A stretch of DNA of 64,000 nucleotides, taken from contig JAMXDE010000016.1 of NCBI GenBank assembly GCA_026770025.1, positions 1,240,001 to 1,304,000 on the forward strand, given 5' to 3'. Origin of the DNA: Craspedostauros australis. Its lineage: Eukaryota > Bacillariophyta > Bacillariophyceae > Mastogloiales > Achnanthaceae. Positions within the stretch are counted from its first letter, which is position 1; every line of letters starts with the position of its first letter. The translations under genes and the position numbers were made by a program. Of the stretch, positions 40,295-49,603 are shown piece after piece. The notes below the pieces were generated by a model. The model did no database searches and was not told the DNA's origin. It worked only from the letters and a program-made list of their open reading frames with translations.

Positions 40295-41887
40295 ATGGTC
40301 GCCACAGCAACAACTCGCTCAAGAGCGAGACAATCCAACACCGCAGCCAACACAGTTGCCAACACGAGCGCCGCATCCAACACAGATGCAGGCCGAGGCA
40401 ATGCGGGCAATCAAGCCGCAGCCAGCAACCAACCGTCCAACCCAGGCGGCAACGACCCAAACGCCATGGCAACCAACCAAGGCAACCTGAAGCCACCCGC
40501 GCAGAACGTTCCACAGGGCAACCCCAACCCAGGAGGCAACGGCGGCGGGGACGGCGGAGGCGATGGCGGAGGCGGGGGCGACCCGTACGAAGAGGACGAC
40601 GCCTTCTTCGACAACTTCGGAGGAGACAGTGGGGGCGACGACGAGGACGATGAAGAGGTCGTGGATGCACAGCCTGCATTCCAGTACGCCTTGACCCCAG
40701 CCCGCATACACAATCGGCTGCTCGACTACAGCAAGACATCTGTGGCGAAGCTGTACTACAAGGCCGTCGAGGCACTCCCAGTGGAGTTCGACATGACCTC
40801 GAACCTCGTCCACAAGTTCACCAATCTCCTCAACGCCCGAGCAATGGAGTTCAACTGGCTCCAAACAGTCATCATCAACATCCGCGGCGAAAAGCGAAAC
40901 CTGTTCCTCGAACACAGCACAATCAGCTACAAGGAGGTTCGGGAATACGCCGAACGCTACTCTAGCCGACAGACCAGGCATGCCCAGAACGCAATGCAAA
41001 TCGCAAAATGCATTCAGGAGTCTCTCACGCAAGATGCAAGGTCCCGCATGCAGCTGGAGTCAGAGAAGTACTCCCTGAGCACAGCCGAAGGAAAAGTCCA
41101 TGATGGTCTGTTGATGTTCAAGGTCCTGATGGAGAAGTCATTGGTCAACACCAACGCAACCATCAGCATGCTGCGAAGCAACCTGGCCAACCTGCCAAGC
41201 AAGATCAGCGATCTCTCGGACAACATCACCGAACTCAACGAGTATGCAAAATTGCAACGCAACGGATTGACGGCACGTGGACAAGTCACCCACGACCTGC
41301 TGATCTACCTCTTCGACGCCTACAAGCAGGTGAACGATGAGACCTTCCGCCGGTACATCGAAAGCAAGGAGGACCAGCACAACGAAGGGATCGCGATTGA
41401 CGCCGACGAACTCATGGATCTGGTAGACAAGAAATACAAGACCATGGTGGAGCGCGGAACGTGGAAGGCCCAGACAGAGGACCAGAAACACATCGTGGCG
41501 CTGACGGCAGAACTCGAGAAGATGAAGAAAGCCAACAAGGGCGGCAACGGAAAGAAGGGCAAGGACAGCAAGGACGGCAAGGGCAAGAAGGGCAAGAAGG
41601 GCAAAGAGAAGGACGGAAAGAAAGGAGGATCTGGGGACACCCCATGGTTCTATCAACCACCGGCCAGCGGAGAGCCCAAGACCAAGCAGGATCCGAGTGG
41701 AAAAGATGTCCACTGGTGCCCCAACCACGGAACCAACGGCAAGTGGGTCCGTCACAAGCCATCGGAGTGCAAGGCCCTCAAGGGAGGGGCCAATTCGGAT
41801 GGGAAGCCTGACAAATCAGGAGGAGATGGTACTTCCAGCAACAAGCCAACGGTGGCCATGCCACATGTGGCCGAAGAGGAGTACTGA
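40295..41887 (+). CDS. gag: Gag protein of element 1
   Basis: A 530-residue nucleocapsid protein that packages the element RNA. The start is ATG 40295, the first ATG in frame. Its N-terminus is rich in Asn, Ala and Thr, followed by a Gly/Asp-rich stretch (GGGDGGGDGGGGGDPYEEDD) and a helical middle (about residues 130-420). A Lys/Gly-rich basic stretch (about 425-470) and a zinc-knuckle-like motif follow: WCPNHGTNGKWVRHKPSEC, spacing Cys-x2-His-x9-His-x4-Cys. The gene ends in TGA at 41885-41887 and pol continues in the same frame at the very next base. Confidence 0.92.
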   Translation: MVATATTRSRARQSNTAANTVANTSAASNTDAGRGNAGNQAAASNQPSNPGGNDPNAMATNQGNLKPPAQNVPQGNPNPGGNGGGDGGGDGGGGGDPYEEDDAFFDNFGGDSGGDDEDDEEVVDAQPAFQYALTPARIHNRLLDYSKTSVAKLYYKAVEALPVEFDMTSNLVHKFTNLLNARAMEFNWLQTVIINIRGEKRNLFLEHSTISYKEVREYAERYSSRQTRHAQNAMQIAKCIQESLTQDARSRMQLESEKYSLSTAEGKVHDGLLMFKVLMEKSLVNTNATISMLRSNLANLPSKISDLSDNITELNEYAKLQRNGLTARGQVTHDLLIYLFDAYKQVNDETFRRYIESKEDQHNEGIAIDADELMDLVDKKYKTMVERGTWKAQTEDQKHIVALTAELEKMKKANKGGNGKKGKDSKDGKGKKGKKGKEKDGKKGGSGDTPWFYQPPASGEPKTKQDPSGKDVHWCPNHGTNGKWVRHKPSECKALKGGANSDGKPDKSGGDGTSSNKPTVAMPHVAEEEY

Positions 41888-44800
41888 ATGATAGGCCGGA
41901 GGGTGTGGGCACAGTTGCTCACCCTCTGCAGGCCACTCATCATGGCGTTGCTGACTGCCATCTGCGTTGCCGCCTTTGCGCACGGAGATGAGGAGTCAGG
42001 AATGGCTATGGTGGTGGTTGCTCTGGTCACGTGGACAGCTTGGCGCATCGCGCTAATCCAAGGACACCCACGCAAACATACCAGATGGCGACCAAACCAC
42101 CACAAGTGCCGGCGATACTACGCGCACGGCAACGGAATCCGGCCACCCAGGATCGGACGCAAGTCCGGATGTCGTACTAGAACCATGCGACATCTCTGGG
42201 CAGCCGCAGACACGGAGACAGACGACACATTCGCAATGCCGCTCGCCCGGTTCGATTCAGACTCGTTTCAGATGGCGGTTGACAACTGTGCATCCACGTC
42301 ATTCACCAACAGCAAGGATGACTTCATCGGAGAACCTACGAAGATCGACAAGGTCGTGAAGGGAGTTGGGAGTCGGAAGGTGAACCTACAAGGAAAGGTA
42401 AGATGGAAGATCGAGGACGACCGCGGAAACCGGCACGTCATCGAGCTCGACAAGGTGATCTATGAGCCCAGCCTTCCATTCCGACTGCTCTGCCCACAAC
42501 ACTGGGCGCAATGCAGCAAGGATCTTGATGGAACCGGATGTACCACCCTTGGCAACAGAATGGAGATCTTCTGGGACCGTCGCAAGCACCGACGATCCAT
42601 ACCACTCACGTCATCCAACATCGGCATGATCAGATCGTCATCGGGTTACCATGGATTCAGGAAGTACTGCATGACAAATTCAGTGCAGGAAATCACTCCT
42701 ACCGAACCAATGGACGCAGCTAATCTGGTCAGCGACGACGAGGAGTCAGTGGTAATGGACGATGATGAAGGGAGCATCAACCAGAGTGAGCAAGCAGTCA
42801 CCACCAGCGGAGCGGAGGACCAACTCAGCAAGGAGCCTACGCAGATCGACTTCAGGGACGTTCCCTACCGAGCACCCGTCGATACTACCTTGGAGTACAG
42901 CTCTACTCCAACAGCAGACATGCTCCGGCTGCACTACAAGCTTGGGCATGCATCCTTCAACAAGATGAGGACCATGGCTTCCAAGGGAGAGATCCCTGCG
43001 AAGTTCCGGGACTGCCAACTGCCGGCATGCGCGTCATGTGAGTATGGCAAGGCAACCAGACGGCCATGGCGGACCAAGGGAGGTAACCAGCAAGTGAGCA
43101 AGCTTGTGCCGATCAACAGGCCTGGCGACTGTGTGTCGGTGGATCAAATGGAGTCACCAACACAGGGGTTCATCGGGCAGATCAAAGGCAGACTGACCAC
43201 CCAGAGGTACCGCGCAGCCACCATCTTCACTGACCATCACAGTCGATTCAGCTACGTGCACCTTCAGAAAAGCACCAACGCCGAAGAAACCCTGCATGCC
43301 AAGCAAGCATTTGAGGCATACGCCAAGACCTACGGAGTAACGATTCGGCACTATCATGCCGACAATGGTCGATTCGCAGAGAAAAAATTCCTCTCGCACG
43401 TCGATCGATCAGGCCAGACCATCACCTTTTGCGCCGCTTACGCTCACTTCCAAAACGGAGTGGCCGAGAAACGCATCAGGGATCTGCAGGAGGCAGCTCG
43501 AACAATGCTGCTGCACATGCACATCAGGTGGAAGGAGGCCGCATCCATCTCACTGTGGCCGTACGCTCTGCGCATGGCAAATGAGGTGATGAACGCAACC
43601 CCGAATCCAGTGATCAATCACATCACACCAATTGAACGATTCTCTGGGTCCGCAATCAAGCCCCAGCTGAAGCATTTCCATTCATTCGGATGCCCAACGT
43701 ACGTCCTGAACCCTCGACTCGCCAATGGCCAATCGCAGCCAAAATGGATGTCGAAGGCAAGGATCGGGATCTACCTCGGACTCTCTCCTCGGCATGCAAG
43801 ATCGGTAGCACTCATCCTCAACCCAAGGACAGGACTGGTGTCGCCGCAATTTCACGTCAAGTGCGACGATATGTTTGAGACAGTGGTGGGTACCACAGGC
43901 ACCAATCATGGCCGGTGGAAGCAATTGGCAGGCATCAGCAAGCCTGGAGTGATCAAGCGCTCCAAGGGAGTGACCGCAACCGAAGGGTTACGCGGGTCCT
44001 CCGACACGGATGCGTCAACATTGCCAACAGCCCAGCATCCGAACGCAGACGACCCGGAAGGAGACGAAGAGTTCGAAGCAACGAAGGAGACAATGGGCGA
44101 CGACATCAACATCGGAGAAGCTCCCAGCGACACAGCCACCACGGAGCCACCAGGCAGCAATCAGCAAGAGCAGTCAGCCGGACTGCGTCGATCAAACAGG
44201 CACCGAACACCATCCAGAAAGGTAAGAGAGAATGGCGACACAGAAGTCGTCGCACTACCCAGCGCATTTGAGGTGGCGAACACATTCGAAAACGGAAAAG
44301 GATTCGACACGAACGAGACCTCAGATCCAATCGCATTCGCCGCGTCAGCAGACCCCGACACCATGTACTATCATCAAGCAATGAAACAACCGGATCGGAT
44401 GAAGTTCAAGGCGGCAATGCAAGCGGAACTCAACGCTCACCACGAGAATGGCCACTGGGAGGTCGTCCCGAGGTCAGAAGTGCCAGAGGGAACCAAGGTG
44501 GTCGCATCGGTGTGGTCCATGAAGCGGAAACGCCGAATCAAGACCAGAGAGGTGTACAAGTGGAAAGCGAGGCTCAACGTCCACGGAGGCCAGCAGGTCA
44601 AAGGAGTGAACTTCTGGGAGACATACGCCCCGGTCGTCACCTGGATGTCCATCAGACTCGTCCTCATCCTCTCAATCCTGCACAATTGGCACACAAGACA
44701 GATCGATTTCGTGCTCGCATATCCTCAGGCGGAAGTGGAGACAACTATCTACATGGAAGTGCCAGTCGGAGTGAGCATCGGAGATGGAGACACGAAGGAC

Positions 44801-45976
44801 TATGTCCTGAAGCTGGTGAAGAACCTGTACGGCCAAAAGCAGGCCGGGCGAGTCTGGCACCAGCACCTGCACCGGGGATTGAGCGACATCGGATTCACAC
44901 AGAGCAAAGTCGACGAATGCGTCTACTACCATGGAAAGACAATGTTTCTGGTGTATGTGGACGACGGCATCCTTGCAGGACCCAGTGCAGAAGAGATTGA
45001 CAAACTTCTCAATCAAATGCAACAGCGGTTCAATATCACCGACGAAGGGGGTCTCACGGACTACCTGGGTGTGCACGTCACTCACCTGGAGGACGGACGC
45101 ATCAAACTGTCGCAGCCCCATCTCATCGATCAGATCGTGAAGGACCTGAACTTTCGTCCAAACACCAGACCCAGGGACACACCGGCAATGACGACAAAGA
45201 TCCTGGATGCAGACGAGAATGGCGAGGAGCACAACGCAACCTGGAGCTACCGATCAGTCATCGGAAAGCTCAACTTCCTGGAGAAATCCACTCGCGGGGA
45301 GATCGGGTACGCTGTGCATCAAGCAGCCAGATTCAGCGCCAATCCGAAGAAATCGCACTCACAAGCGGTGAACCTCATCGGGCGGTACCTGATGGCAACC
45401 AGAGACGAAGGCATCATCCTGAATCCCAACGACAAGGCATTTGAATGCTTTGCCGACGCAGACTTTGCGGGATTGTGGAACAGAGACACAGCAGCCGAAG
45501 ACTCAGCCACAGCCAGATCAAGGACCGGATACCTGATTCGGTTTGCAGGATGTCCAATCACATGGGCATCGCGCTTGCAAACGGAGATCGCATTGAGCAC
45601 AACCGAAGCCGAAGTGATCGCACTATCAACAGCGTTGCGCGACGTGATTCCAATGATGAACCTGCTCAACGAAATGTGCGCCAAGGAGATTGTACCAGAG
45701 AAGTACAAGCCCAGGGTGTACTGCAATGCATTCGAGGACAACTCCGGCGCCTACGAGATCGCCAAGTTTCCAAAGATGCGACCCCGAACAAAGCACATCA
45801 ACATCAAATACCACCATTTCCGATCGTACGTGGATCGCAAGCTCATCGAGATCTACGCCATCGACACCGACGACCAGCTCGCAGACCTCTGGACGAAACC
45901 ACTCGCAGACGACAAGTTCCACAAGTTCACGGAGCTCTCTATGGGATGGAAGTTCACACAAAGGGATCAAGGTTGA
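41888..45976 (+). CDS. pol: Pol polyprotein of element 1 (protease, integrase, RT, RNase H)
   Basis: A 1362-residue polyprotein. In order: an aspartic protease (VDNCASTSFT, Asp132, Cys in place of the usual Ser); an HHCC zinc finger (LHYKLGH to CASCEYGK); the integrase with Asp (SVDQMES), Asp (HADNGRF) and Glu (AEKRIRDL); reverse transcriptase with VYVDDGILAG; and RNase H with CFADADFAG and STTEAEVIALS. All catalytic residues seen are intact. ATG 41888 directly follows the gag TGA in the same frame, so expression could be by stop readthrough or by reinitiation. The first 60 residues hold two hydrophobic stretches (LIMALLTAICVAAFA, MAMVVVALVTWTAW), which is unusual. Confidence 0.95.
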   Translation: MIGRRVWAQLLTLCRPLIMALLTAICVAAFAHGDEESGMAMVVVALVTWTAWRIALIQGHPRKHTRWRPNHHKCRRYYAHGNGIRPPRIGRKSGCRTRTMRHLWAAADTETDDTFAMPLARFDSDSFQMAVDNCASTSFTNSKDDFIGEPTKIDKVVKGVGSRKVNLQGKVRWKIEDDRGNRHVIELDKVIYEPSLPFRLLCPQHWAQCSKDLDGTGCTTLGNRMEIFWDRRKHRRSIPLTSSNIGMIRSSSGYHGFRKYCMTNSVQEITPTEPMDAANLVSDDEESVVMDDDEGSINQSEQAVTTSGAEDQLSKEPTQIDFRDVPYRAPVDTTLEYSSTPTADMLRLHYKLGHASFNKMRTMASKGEIPAKFRDCQLPACASCEYGKATRRPWRTKGGNQQVSKLVPINRPGDCVSVDQMESPTQGFIGQIKGRLTTQRYRAATIFTDHHSRFSYVHLQKSTNAEETLHAKQAFEAYAKTYGVTIRHYHADNGRFAEKKFLSHVDRSGQTITFCAAYAHFQNGVAEKRIRDLQEAARTMLLHMHIRWKEAASISLWPYALRMANEVMNATPNPVINHITPIERFSGSAIKPQLKHFHSFGCPTYVLNPRLANGQSQPKWMSKARIGIYLGLSPRHARSVALILNPRTGLVSPQFHVKCDDMFETVVGTTGTNHGRWKQLAGISKPGVIKRSKGVTATEGLRGSSDTDASTLPTAQHPNADDPEGDEEFEATKETMGDDINIGEAPSDTATTEPPGSNQQEQSAGLRRSNRHRTPSRKVRENGDTEVVALPSAFEVANTFENGKGFDTNETSDPIAFAASADPDTMYYHQAMKQPDRMKFKAAMQAELNAHHENGHWEVVPRSEVPEGTKVVASVWSMKRKRRIKTREVYKWKARLNVHGGQQVKGVNFWETYAPVVTWMSIRLVLILSILHNWHTRQIDFVLAYPQAEVETTIYMEVPVGVSIGDGDTKDYVLKLVKNLYGQKQAGRVWHQHLHRGLSDIGFTQSKVDECVYYHGKTMFLVYVDDGILAGPSAEEIDKLLNQMQQRFNITDEGGLTDYLGVHVTHLEDGRIKLSQPHLIDQIVKDLNFRPNTRPRDTPAMTTKILDADENGEEHNATWSYRSVIGKLNFLEKSTRGEIGYAVHQAARFSANPKKSHSQAVNLIGRYLMATRDEGIILNPNDKAFECFADADFAGLWNRDTAAEDSATARSRTGYLIRFAGCPITWASRLQTEIALSTTEAEVIALSTALRDVIPMMNLLNEMCAKEIVPEKYKPRVYCNAFEDNSGAYEIAKFPKMRPRTKHINIKYHHFRSYVDRKLIEIYAIDTDDQLADLWTKPLADDKFHKFTELSMGWKFTQRDQG

Positions 45977-45977
45977 C

Positions 45978-45984
45978 AAGGGAG
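45978..45984 (+). other. polypurine tract of element 1
   Basis: AAGGGAG directly before the 3' LTR, the expected primer site for plus-strand DNA synthesis. It is short. Confidence 0.7.
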
Positions 45985-46504
45985 TGTGGGAATATTCCAA
46001 TGACACGCATACTTTGTGACCTTGAGAGTGATCAAATTGTGTCGTGAATGAATTTTGTTCCTCACTCAAATCAATCACGACTCCAGGAACCATGCGCGCC
46101 ATTTTTTCAACAATGTTCCTTGTGTGTTATGTTCAATCAAAACACGGCGAAGATTCTGGATCGATCGTGGATCTGGATAACTATCGACCAACCGAGCACG
46201 ACCTCGGAGTGCCATCGCAACCCAAGACCAAATGAAGTACAACACGGTGTATTGCGAGGACCCAAATCGAATGAGGATGATGATCACGACGAATTACACG
46301 GGAGATGCTGCTGACCCTGCAACTTGCATTCTGACAGAACAACATCTCGTCATCATCTCATAAACCGAGAGTTCAATCAACTCAACAACGCAAACCAACT
46401 AAATCGACAACTAACGATTACCAATTTACCTCCAAACCAGAGCCCACGATCTCACCACTGCACACGCCGGTCTCACAGTGCTGACATCTGGAACCAATAT
46501 CACA
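45985..46504 (+). repeat. 3' LTR of element 1
   Basis: 520 bp, same sequence as 39614-40133. Its last bases supply the premature stop of ANK2 (TGA on the minus strand at 46500-46502). Confidence 0.96.
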
Positions 46505-48632
46505 ACCCTTCCATCTTCGCAATATCGAGCGCAGTTTCGCCGCGGCTGTTTCTGATCTTCAGATCAATAGTGACATGCTGTGTTTCGATCAGCGCCTTCA
46601 TGGCACCTAATCGATTGTGTCTACATGCTACGTGCAGTGGCGTGTCGCCGTCATGGTTCTGAAGCGTCGCATCAGCTCCCTCCTGTTTCACCAGCGATTT
46701 CGCCAGGGTAGCGTGGCCTTTCCTGGTCGCTGTATGTAATGGGGAGTCTCCACTGTTGTTTTGGATATTCGCCACAGGCTGCGCGGATTGGAACAGCCGA
46801 TCTATCGCATCTCCGCCCTGGATGGTACGAACTTGATCCAAGTTGTAGTTCGGTACGATCTCGTTTTGGATTTGACCGTAGAGCTTGGAGAGCTTCGTCT
46901 CATGGTTGATGGGGAAGGTCTCACGATCCCAGCAACCAAGATGGAACGGGGTGTCGCCATTTTTGTTTTGAATGCTGGGATCAAACATGCAGTTTTCTTC
47001 TTTCGTTTCAAGGAAGCAGCCAAGAATTTTCGCTGTCGTGCATTTGTGTGCGAGATGGAGAGCGGTGTTGCCGTCGTTGTTCTGGATATTGACATCCATC
47101 GTGGGTAGAACCGCATCATTGCGCCCGCTCATGCCCGCATTGTACAGGAAGGCTACACGCAGATAGGAGCCGCTCATGCACGCGAGGTGGAGTGCTGTAT
47201 TGCCGCCATTGTTTCGAATGTTACCATCGACATTTCCAAAACAGGTACCGGCTAGCCACAGCATTGCCTCTGAATGCATGCATCGTGCTGCGAGGTGAAG
47301 CGGCGTGTCGCCGTTGTTGTTTTGGATTGTGCGGTCCATGTGACCCGTATCAATCTCACAAAACGACTCCATGAAACGAGCATCCCCGTTAATCATCGCA
47401 AGATGAAGCGGCGCATTGCCGTCATCATTTTGCAAGGACATGCCAACATGATCCTCATCCAGTTCAAGGAAGGAGTGTATCATTTCTTCATTAGCGGTGG
47501 CGCATGCGATGTGAAGCACGGTGTCTCCTTTCTTGTTTCTCGTGTAAAGATTGACGTCAATATCATTCGATTCGATGAGGTGACGGACGAAATTATCCCT
47601 TCCGATCAAGCAAGCCGAGTGGAATGGTGTGTCGCCCTTCTTGTTTTGGATTCGAAATAGATCGTTGATTGATCTCGTTGTTTTTGTTGCCAGCCATCTG
47701 ATCAACTCGGCCGATCCATATTGGCACGCGAAGTGCATCGGTGTGTTTCCGTCATTGTCTTGAGCGGTAACATCAACGTTGTTTGGATCCGCCTCTGCAA
47801 GCTGAAATGCCACGCCGTGATCATAATTCATACAACCAAGATGTAGGCGAGTCTGCCCAGACTTATTCGTTGCTGTGAGGTCGACCTTCACTTCGTCGGA
47901 TTGTATCATGTGCTCTATCAAGTCTTCGCGCGTGTGCATGCAAGCCACATCAAAGGGCGTGTCGCCATTCTCATCTTCAATGGTAAGATCCATGTCCTCT
48001 TCAAAGGTGTCAAGCAGATAATCCAGCATGAGGCCATCCGAAAAGCCACACGCGAAATGTGCCAGCGTCTTGCCTTCGGCGTATTGCAAATTGATGTCGA
48101 GATGAGATTTGTAATAGTCAACGGAGCACTCCACTAGTTCCATGTCATTCCAGCAGCATGCACGATATAGCTCAGTGTATGCTGCACCATCTGGTATCTT
48201 GGAAGCTGCCCCACTGTGATCATCGTCGAGTTTATCGGTTGTGCGGAGATACTCGATCACGCCGGGAAACTTGTTCTGAGATGCAAGTTGCAAGATCGTT
48301 TGGCCATGTGTGTCTTCCATGTTGGCATCGATGTCCATGTGTGTTGACTCCACCAAGCATTTCACGACTGCCAGATTACTGCCGCAACAAGCGAGCATCA
48401 GCGGCGTTCTTCCTTCGTCGTTTTGGTTGTTCACGTCGATGCTATTGCGATGCGATTCGAGCAGATACTTGACCACACTTTCGGAGTTTCTGCTACAAGC
48501 ACAATGCAGCGCTGTGTTGCCTCCTGTGTCTTGGGCATTGAGAAGTGATTGGTCTGATTCGATTATCGATCGGACTGTTTCAAGATCGTCTCTTCTGCAC
48601 GCTTCGTGCAAGGCCCTCGCATCACCTGGCAT
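46500..48632 (-). CDS. ankyrin-repeat protein ANK2, 3' end interrupted by element 1
   Basis: As it stands this encodes 710 residues: about 15 ankyrin repeats (units such as NNGGNTALHLACMSG and NHDGDTPLHVACRHN), ending in LDIAKMEGL. The last residue and the stop come from the LTR. The uninterrupted gene would have had 40 different C-terminal residues (39487-39613). The protein is a paralogue of ANK1: both share ETVRSIIESDQ near the N-terminus and a non-ankyrin insert before the last repeats (FPINHETKLSKLYGQI; VPNYNLDQ; AIDRLFQSAQP). All repeats except the basic tail are intact, so a slightly shortened product may still be made. The start used is ATG 48632; a splice acceptor (CCAG|GT) overlaps it, so an upstream exon is possible (48884-49154). 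Confidence 0.88.
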   Translation of the reverse strand: MPGDARALHEACRRDDLETVRSIIESDQSLLNAQDTGGNTALHCACSRNSESVVKYLLESHRNSIDVNNQNDEGRTPLMLACCGSNLAVVKCLVESTHMDIDANMEDTHGQTILQLASQNKFPGVIEYLRTTDKLDDDHSGAASKIPDGAAYTELYRACCWNDMELVECSVDYYKSHLDINLQYAEGKTLAHFACGFSDGLMLDYLLDTFEEDMDLTIEDENGDTPFDVACMHTREDLIEHMIQSDEVKVDLTATNKSGQTRLHLGCMNYDHGVAFQLAEADPNNVDVTAQDNDGNTPMHFACQYGSAELIRWLATKTTRSINDLFRIQNKKGDTPFHSACLIGRDNFVRHLIESNDIDVNLYTRNKKGDTVLHIACATANEEMIHSFLELDEDHVGMSLQNDDGNAPLHLAMINGDARFMESFCEIDTGHMDRTIQNNNGDTPLHLAARCMHSEAMLWLAGTCFGNVDGNIRNNGGNTALHLACMSGSYLRVAFLYNAGMSGRNDAVLPTMDVNIQNNDGNTALHLAHKCTTAKILGCFLETKEENCMFDPSIQNKNGDTPFHLGCWDRETFPINHETKLSKLYGQIQNEIVPNYNLDQVRTIQGGDAIDRLFQSAQPVANIQNNSGDSPLHTATRKGHATLAKSLVKQEGADATLQNHDGDTPLHVACRHNRLGAMKALIETQHVTIDLKIRNSRGETALDIAKMEGL
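46505..46509. repeat. target-site duplication, right (ACCCT)
   Basis: Five bases ACCCT directly after the 3' LTR, matching 39609-39613. Confidence 0.9.
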
Positions 48633-49603
48633 TCTTGCAGTGGTTGGTTGCCTGTACCAGAGTAGTAGAGTACGAGCGCGAGCGCTATGCGGGGAGTGAG
48701 AGATGATGTGATGGCGGAGTTGGAAGAAACAACTCTGATGCTGTTGCGGCGCTCTCGGTCATATCCAGCCAGAAAGCAAAGAGAGACAGGAGAGCCAGAC
48801 GCAGACGGAAGAGAGGACAGAAGGATAGTCGTACAACAGCGTGACAACGGCTTCAACGAAGCAAGCTGAATACAGCGACTCACCTTGGGGAATGGCGTGG
48901 AGGTTGGTGATGGCGCTGAGGCTGGGAGGAGATGATGAAGCATGTTGCTTCTCTTTTGTGGTTGTAATGTCGCTGACACCGCCAGTGCTGCTGTTGCTGC
49001 TGCTACTGCAGGGGCTGCCGTTGAGGAGAAAGTGTTCTGGCACGATTGCTTTTGGATCTTCCACGGAAGCATCACCAGCGGCGTGTCTGGATAAATGATG
49101 GAAACTGATCGAAAGGAGAAGACTGCTCATGGATGTCCGTGGAACATTCGCCATCGTCCACGAACGGGACTAATCAATGACTCGATTTCGACCCATACGA
49201 GTAAATCTATGTCGACGTTTCGCATCCAAGTTTCGAACCAGTCACGTATTTGCGTGATTGAAGAGATTCAATCGTGCTCCTTCTCCCGAGCAATGAAATT
49301 GACAAAAATGCATGTGCAAAAGCAATAGCCCAACAAAGGAAGGAACAACACGGAATGCGCATGCAACGCACATTGGTCTTGCCCCGCAACACCACACGAT
49401 CAAAAAACGCAACAAAACAAAAATGAGGACGATTGCGCGAACACCAACACCATCATGATCTTACCTGCAAGGACAAGTTGCTCTCCACAACATGACAAGT
49501 TGGAGTAGCGTATCACTTCATTGCTTTCGGTTCATGTCGGATCAAATCTCCTGCCAGGAACACACAAAATCGCCACAGAGTTTGGTCACCCTCACACGTC
49601 AAG
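48633..49603. other. upstream region of ANK2
   Basis: No firm gene except a possible 5' exon of ANK2 (48884-49154, listed separately). The rest, from 49155 to 49603, shows nothing recognisable. Confidence 0.4.
48884..49154 (-). CDS. possible 5' exon of ANK2
   Basis: An ATG-started open frame of 90 codons (MANVPRTSMSSLLLSIS...) rich in Ser, ending at a strong donor (CCCCAAG|GTGAGT). Joining it to the acceptor ATGCCAG|GTGATG at 48625 keeps the frame (phase 1) and reads IPQ-G-DARALHEAC into ANK2. ANK1 has ATGTCAG at the same place, but no matching upstream exon was found there. It could also be a chance frame. Confidence 0.35.

Larger units (their letters stand above)
39614..46504 (+). mobile_element. 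complete Ty1/Copia LTR retrotransposon (element 1)
   Basis: A 6891-bp element with 520-bp LTRs at both ends (TG...CA), a 5-bp target duplication ACCCT, a primer-binding site, gag and pol without disabling stops, and a short purine tract. Domain order in pol is protease, integrase, reverse transcriptase, RNase H, which defines the Copia superfamily. The LTRs read as identical, so the insertion is recent and the element may still be mobile. It lies antisense inside the 3' end of ANK2. Confidence 0.96.
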
